Positions 33,701 to 36,027 of a DNA stretch of 36,027 bases are shown here, piece by piece. The notes beneath the pieces are model-generated. The model was not told the origin of the DNA. It worked only from the letters and a program-made list of their open reading frames with translations, and made no database searches. The stretch lies in assembly GCA_022842995.1 (NCBI GenBank), contig JALHOM010000012.1:1-36027 (forward strand). The letters are read 5' to 3'. Position 1 is the first letter of the stretch, and the number at the start of each line of letters is the position of its first letter. The translations under genes were made by a program, and so were the position numbers. Source of the DNA: Candidatus Saccharimonadota bacterium. GTDB lineage: Bacteria > Patescibacteriota > Saccharimonadia > Saccharimonadales > 2-12-FULL-41-12.

Positions 33701-36027
33701 AATAGGAAATAAATGGTAGCCCGTCTGGCGCAATAGTGAGTGAGGTGTACTCCGCAGGCTCACCTATCGCAAGCTCTGTAACTGTATTGCCAGAAGAACA
33801 GCCTAGGTTTCCACATTTAATGATTGTCAGGTTGTCAGATGCGGTGCCCGCTTCATTTCTCCACGATGAGAAGATGGGCAGGCCGTCGGTACCGATTGCT
33901 ACCGAGTTCCATTGCCCGTAGATTTTAGCCCCGTCGGTAAGCGTTGTTGTAGAATTCCCAGTCGAACAAGATGGGTTACCACAAACAGTGACTTCCGGAT
34001 CAAAACTGGTGTTGTTATAGTGCACGATTATTGGGTTGCCGTTGGCCGATATAACCATCGACGAGTCAAAGCCAACATTATCTGTATCGGCAATTACTGT
34101 CGTGTTAGCACTTGTCGTAGTTGAACATGAAGCAGTTGAACATTTTGTTACCGCCAAATCAGTTGTTGTGGCATGACGGTGAGATATAACCGGTATGCCG
34201 TCGGCACCGATCTTGAGTGTTCCATAAGCGCCATTCGATGTACCAGCATCTGTAACTTGAGTTCCAGCGTTTCCACCAGTCATAGCTGTACAGTTAATTG
34301 TCGTACATTGGCTAATCATCAGGTCAGTATCAGTTAAGTTATAGCTAGCGATAATTGGCAAGCCGTCAGCACCGATAGCTATTGATGAGTACTGACCGAT
34401 GTTGTCGTTGTCTGCAGTGTTAAATGTTGTTGTCGTGTTTGAGCTACAGTCAGCTGTCGAACATTTTGTTACTGATAGATCAGTAGTTGTTACGTTGTAG
34501 TGCGAAATCACAGGGAAACCATCCGTACCAATTGCGAGAGATGTCCACTGACCCCAAGTTCCGCCCGAGGCAATAACGGTGTTAGTACCAGATGTACAGC
34601 TACTGTTTGCACACTTGTAGACTGCGAGGTCAGTGTTGGTCTGGTCGTAGTATGAGATAACCGGCAAACCATCACTACCGATTGCTACCGAGCTAAACTG
34701 CCCTACGCTTATGCCACTGCCGGGGATACTTGTGATGGTGCGCGTTGCCGATGTTGACGTATTGATAATGCCCGGCAAGATATCTCCCCCGACAGTTAGA
34801 TTCTGGTTAGTTGTGTTTGCCGTTAACAAGTTGGTTCCGGCTGCGTTTTGAATCTGAAATGCCGCGAGTGAGTTAGCCTGGTTTCGGAATGTACTCGCAC
34901 CGCCATCAGCAATCGAGAACACTGCGGTTGCAGAGCCAGAATCTAAGAACTGCGCAATATTTCCTGTACCACCGTTCGTAACACTGAGGGCTGTGTTGGA
35001 TGCGGTATCCGTTGTTCGCCCCGTAATGGTTGTCGTACCCCGAACAGCCGTCGTCCCTGCAACAGTGCTACCAATAGTTGTGTTAGTGGTAGACCCTGCC
35101 GCACCGCTAGCACCAATATTAACTGTTTGGGTGTTGCCTGTTGATGTAACGCCATTACCAATATTAATGGTATTAGTAACCGTGGAGTTCCCTACCGTAA
35201 TCCCACCCGTATTGTTAGCCGTACCAATTGTGTAGGTTGCACCGGCTGCACCTTGGAGTAGAACGCTGGTTGTGTTGGTGGTACCACCGATGGTTACACC
35301 AGTTGCTGTTGAAGTACCGAGAGATACACCGCCGGTGATGGAGTCAAACAATGGTGAGGTGAAGCTGGTGTTAGCTCGACCAGTGCCAGAGATACGGAAG
35401 TTGGCGGTTGTCTGGTCAGCTGCGTTCTGGTTCTGGATGTAGTTGTTGCTACCGCCGTCCATACCAGCGAATACCCAAGCACTACCATTCCAGAACATGG
35501 TAGCTGTACTGTTGGTACCGAAGAGTGTTGAGCCAATGGTAAAGGTGTTGGTAGCGTTAATGTTACTGATGTAGAGAACACGACCGATGGTTGTGGTGGT
35601 TGGGCTTGGGATGGTGTAGGTTCGACCAGCAGCTGTTGGGCTAATGCTGATGCTGGTGTAGATATCAACAGTAGTTGCAGCGGTACCAAGAGAACCAGCA
35701 GCCAAGTCACCGAGGGCTAGTGTTGTATTGCGAGTTGCACCGTTGTTTACAAACAGACCAGAACCAGCAACGTTACCAAAGGTTTGGTTAGCGTTTCGAA
35801 CAGTGAGTGTACCAGTGGTTGCACCAAGGCCGATGCTAGTTCCGGCTTGGAGGGCGTTTACTGTTGCAGCGTTGGCGTTGAAGAGGTTGAGGGTTGTAGC
35901 GGTTGTAGCAACGGTACCGGAGTTGATGTTGGTGGTAGCAGAGTTGATGGTAGTAGAACCAGCGTTCACGTTGTTACCAATGGTTATGTTGGTAAGGCCA
36001 GTTCCCGCTGGAGTACCAGCACCGATG
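30705..36027 (-). CDS. Giant surface protein with seven-repeat beta-propeller (5' end outside window)
   Basis: The frame is open to the window edge (a GTG at 35969 is internal), so at least ~1773 residues are visible and the N-terminus is missing. The first ~400 visible residues are Thr/Asn/Gly-rich fibre repeats (TVNIGASGAAGSTTNTTIGS). Seven ~54-residue repeats follow at about 420-780 from the GTG, with consensus (V/I)GQxSSxAIGxDGLPxISYY...DLxVxKCxxxxC. Seven repeats predict a seven-bladed propeller with one C-X4-C pair per blade. Then come more fibre modules. Two carbohydrate-binding-like jelly rolls span about 1190-1590 (RIFYIDNLSVTVN; RTFYIDALTVTLN), the first split by a GTGTAWTASMVGST module. 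A C-terminal ~170-residue domain (NFVNLNPEYSGAVLNG) ends the protein. Surface attachment is inferred. Confidence 0.88.
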   Translation of the reverse strand, partial: IGAGTPAGTGLTNITIGNNVNAGSTTINSATTNINSGTVATTATTLNLFNANAATVNALQAGTSIGLGATTGTLTVRNANQTFGNVAGSGLFVNNGATRNTTLALGDLAAGSLGTAATTVDIYTSISISPTAAGRTYTIPSPTTTTIGRVLYISNINATNTFTIGSTLFGTNSTATMFWNGSAWVFAGMDGGSNNYIQNQNAADQTTANFRISGTGRANTSFTSPLFDSITGGVSLGTSTATGVTIGGTTNTTSVLLQGAAGATYTIGTANNTGGITVGNSTVTNTINIGNGVTSTGNTQTVNIGASGAAGSTTNTTIGSTVAGTTAVRGTTTITGRTTDTASNTALSVTNGGTGNIAQFLDSGSATAVFSIADGGASTFRNQANSLAAFQIQNAAGTNLLTANTTNQNLTVGGDILPGIINTSTSATRTITSIPGSGISVGQFSSVAIGSDGLPVISYYDQTNTDLAVYKCANSSCTSGTNTVIASGGTWGQWTSLAIGTDGFPVISHYNVTTTDLSVTKCSTADCSSNTTTTFNTADNDNIGQYSSIAIGADGLPIIASYNLTDTDLMISQCTTINCTAMTGGNAGTQVTDAGTSNGAYGTLKIGADGIPVISHRHATTTDLAVTKCSTASCSTTTSANTTVIADTDNVGFDSSMVISANGNPIIVHYNNTSFDPEVTVCGNPSCSTGNSTTTLTDGAKIYGQWNSVAIGTDGLPIFSSWRNEAGTASDNLTIIKCGNLGCSSGNTVTELAIGEPAEYTSLTIAPDGLPFISYWDFNANADNNLGTLKCADITCSLASASGVVTGGINIGSSTAGFNNVFLQNIFVNGITDPFTLSTNGVERLRINGSGETVFRGTSSVSAFQVQNSSGSGVLNVDTVNSRIGINTAAPSADLTFGEGATRTVNVQTRTTNAVGNGLTFAAGAGGAGAGANTGGTLSLQGGAAGGTNANGGDVTITGGAATGSGFQGIVNLSSTAFSTAPIQTITSTGVQAITAGNQNTFSTLPITASVSGVIATLGDPGQSVIGRVLYVAARSGSQDFTLRLNSSRTPIDIVLKANSTATLIWNGTDWTAAGASSSTDLQAAYNNTASSAGAAELVLKNTATSNGLTVRNGTGADEITGGLLEVQTSIGSNLFTVNNNAREFANNGGSESATYTMWADASAGGLETTGRETTNVATGQGSASVSTTGVATQGIRNTLTSTLTNSLEYQVSFTARAAANGFSAMDVMYSFDGTVANARHCVAGLPTYSTGTASQTTTTITGTGTAWTASMVGSTFVFANGQSTVITGFTSATQLTAGTSQAVTSQNYGIYTAGFNVNTTTWTRVSCNFTAAPNGTTITAGNAIFIRQTDTTSRIFYIDNLSVTVNADVNHAVDGSVDLAVGTNWQAYDADGGAGTSTVSRSTSVIYDTSGSAQADVTNHINQGIRNNLTIIPSINTQYLVTFYARSTTAWSDIRVGFLPAGGSGTPAAAQLCADYNTQTVSTTAFTKITCVITTPGSGITDPDLVIYQPTAPGATRTFYIDALTVTLNTNNSSNVQIGGGSRGGPTTLFTLDRSNGAPIANNNDAYLGSMYYDTITGRIQCYEADGWGACGAAPDNFVNLNPEYSGAVLNGSGVGTMTADLCSNQTGVLDVNTSLCSSGESRNFYKWTSPQATQQTYSIYVSYQLPTTFNGFSSDDTVQLVARTDSIANAAVTYEMFKSTGSAVTRCGTGETTVVTVANTWQSVGVNGNESTGCSFTNSSAGNFVIFKINVKANSNANAYVSTLSFVTTGR

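Overview
The window looks like a chromosome segment from a Candidate Phyla Radiation bacterium, most likely Saccharibacteria (TM7) or a close relative. The evidence is an insertion-laden 23S rRNA gene with no 16S beside it, a DUF5663-like protein, a KGG-repeat protein, single-pass membrane proteins with low-complexity tails, and three giant surface proteins built from beta-propeller and tail-fibre-like modules. UGA acts as a stop, which argues against the UGA-Gly lineages (Absconditabacteria, Gracilibacteria). The phylum call is an inference from gene content, not from a phylogeny.

Layout. 1-1714 (+): the 3' end of priA, then def and fmt, a classic order with def and fmt overlapping. 1703-8803: two inverted copies of a ~320-bp block, each containing a 139-bp element with 28-bp terminal inverted repeats. 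They flank a block transcribed entirely on the minus strand: a secreted protein, rpsA, infB, a tail-anchored acidic protein and a DUF5663-like protein. 8863-10157 (+): a ROK kinase overlapping a small HExxH/zinc-ribbon protein. 10210-16023 (-): a KGG protein behind an attenuator-like leader, a one-TM protein, a 1456-residue tail-fibre-like surface protein, and a 59-residue two-TM protein. 16350-21250 (-): 5S, a long spacer and 23S with its own promoter; the 23S gene is ~3.78 kb and carries six expansions. 21295-23178: a one-TM protein and a divergent class A beta-lactamase-fold serine hydrolase sharing a promoter region. 23267-36027 (-): a 2181-residue Kelch-repeat protein, a structured intergenic region that may encode an RNA, and a >1770-residue protein with a seven-repeat propeller that runs off the window.

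How parts fit. priA/def/fmt, infB/rpsA and 23S/5S form a replication-restart and translation core. Between them sit cell-surface genes, consistent with the epibiotic life of CPR bacteria. The most unusual non-coding signals are: (1) three mutually homologous insertions plus three other expansions in one 23S gene; (2) degenerate tandem heptamers (AGCTATG, AGTCATG, AAGATTA, AAGACTA) in intergenic DNA, in a terminator loop and inside the helix-45 insertion of 23S; (3) three copies of the octamer CCGCAAAT within 260 bp, two of them in hairpin loops, next to a ~130-nt rod-like structure; (4) mRNA starts placed 7-9 nt after TATACT/TATAAT, suggesting leaderless transcripts. No tRNA, CRISPR array, transposase or phage gene was seen.
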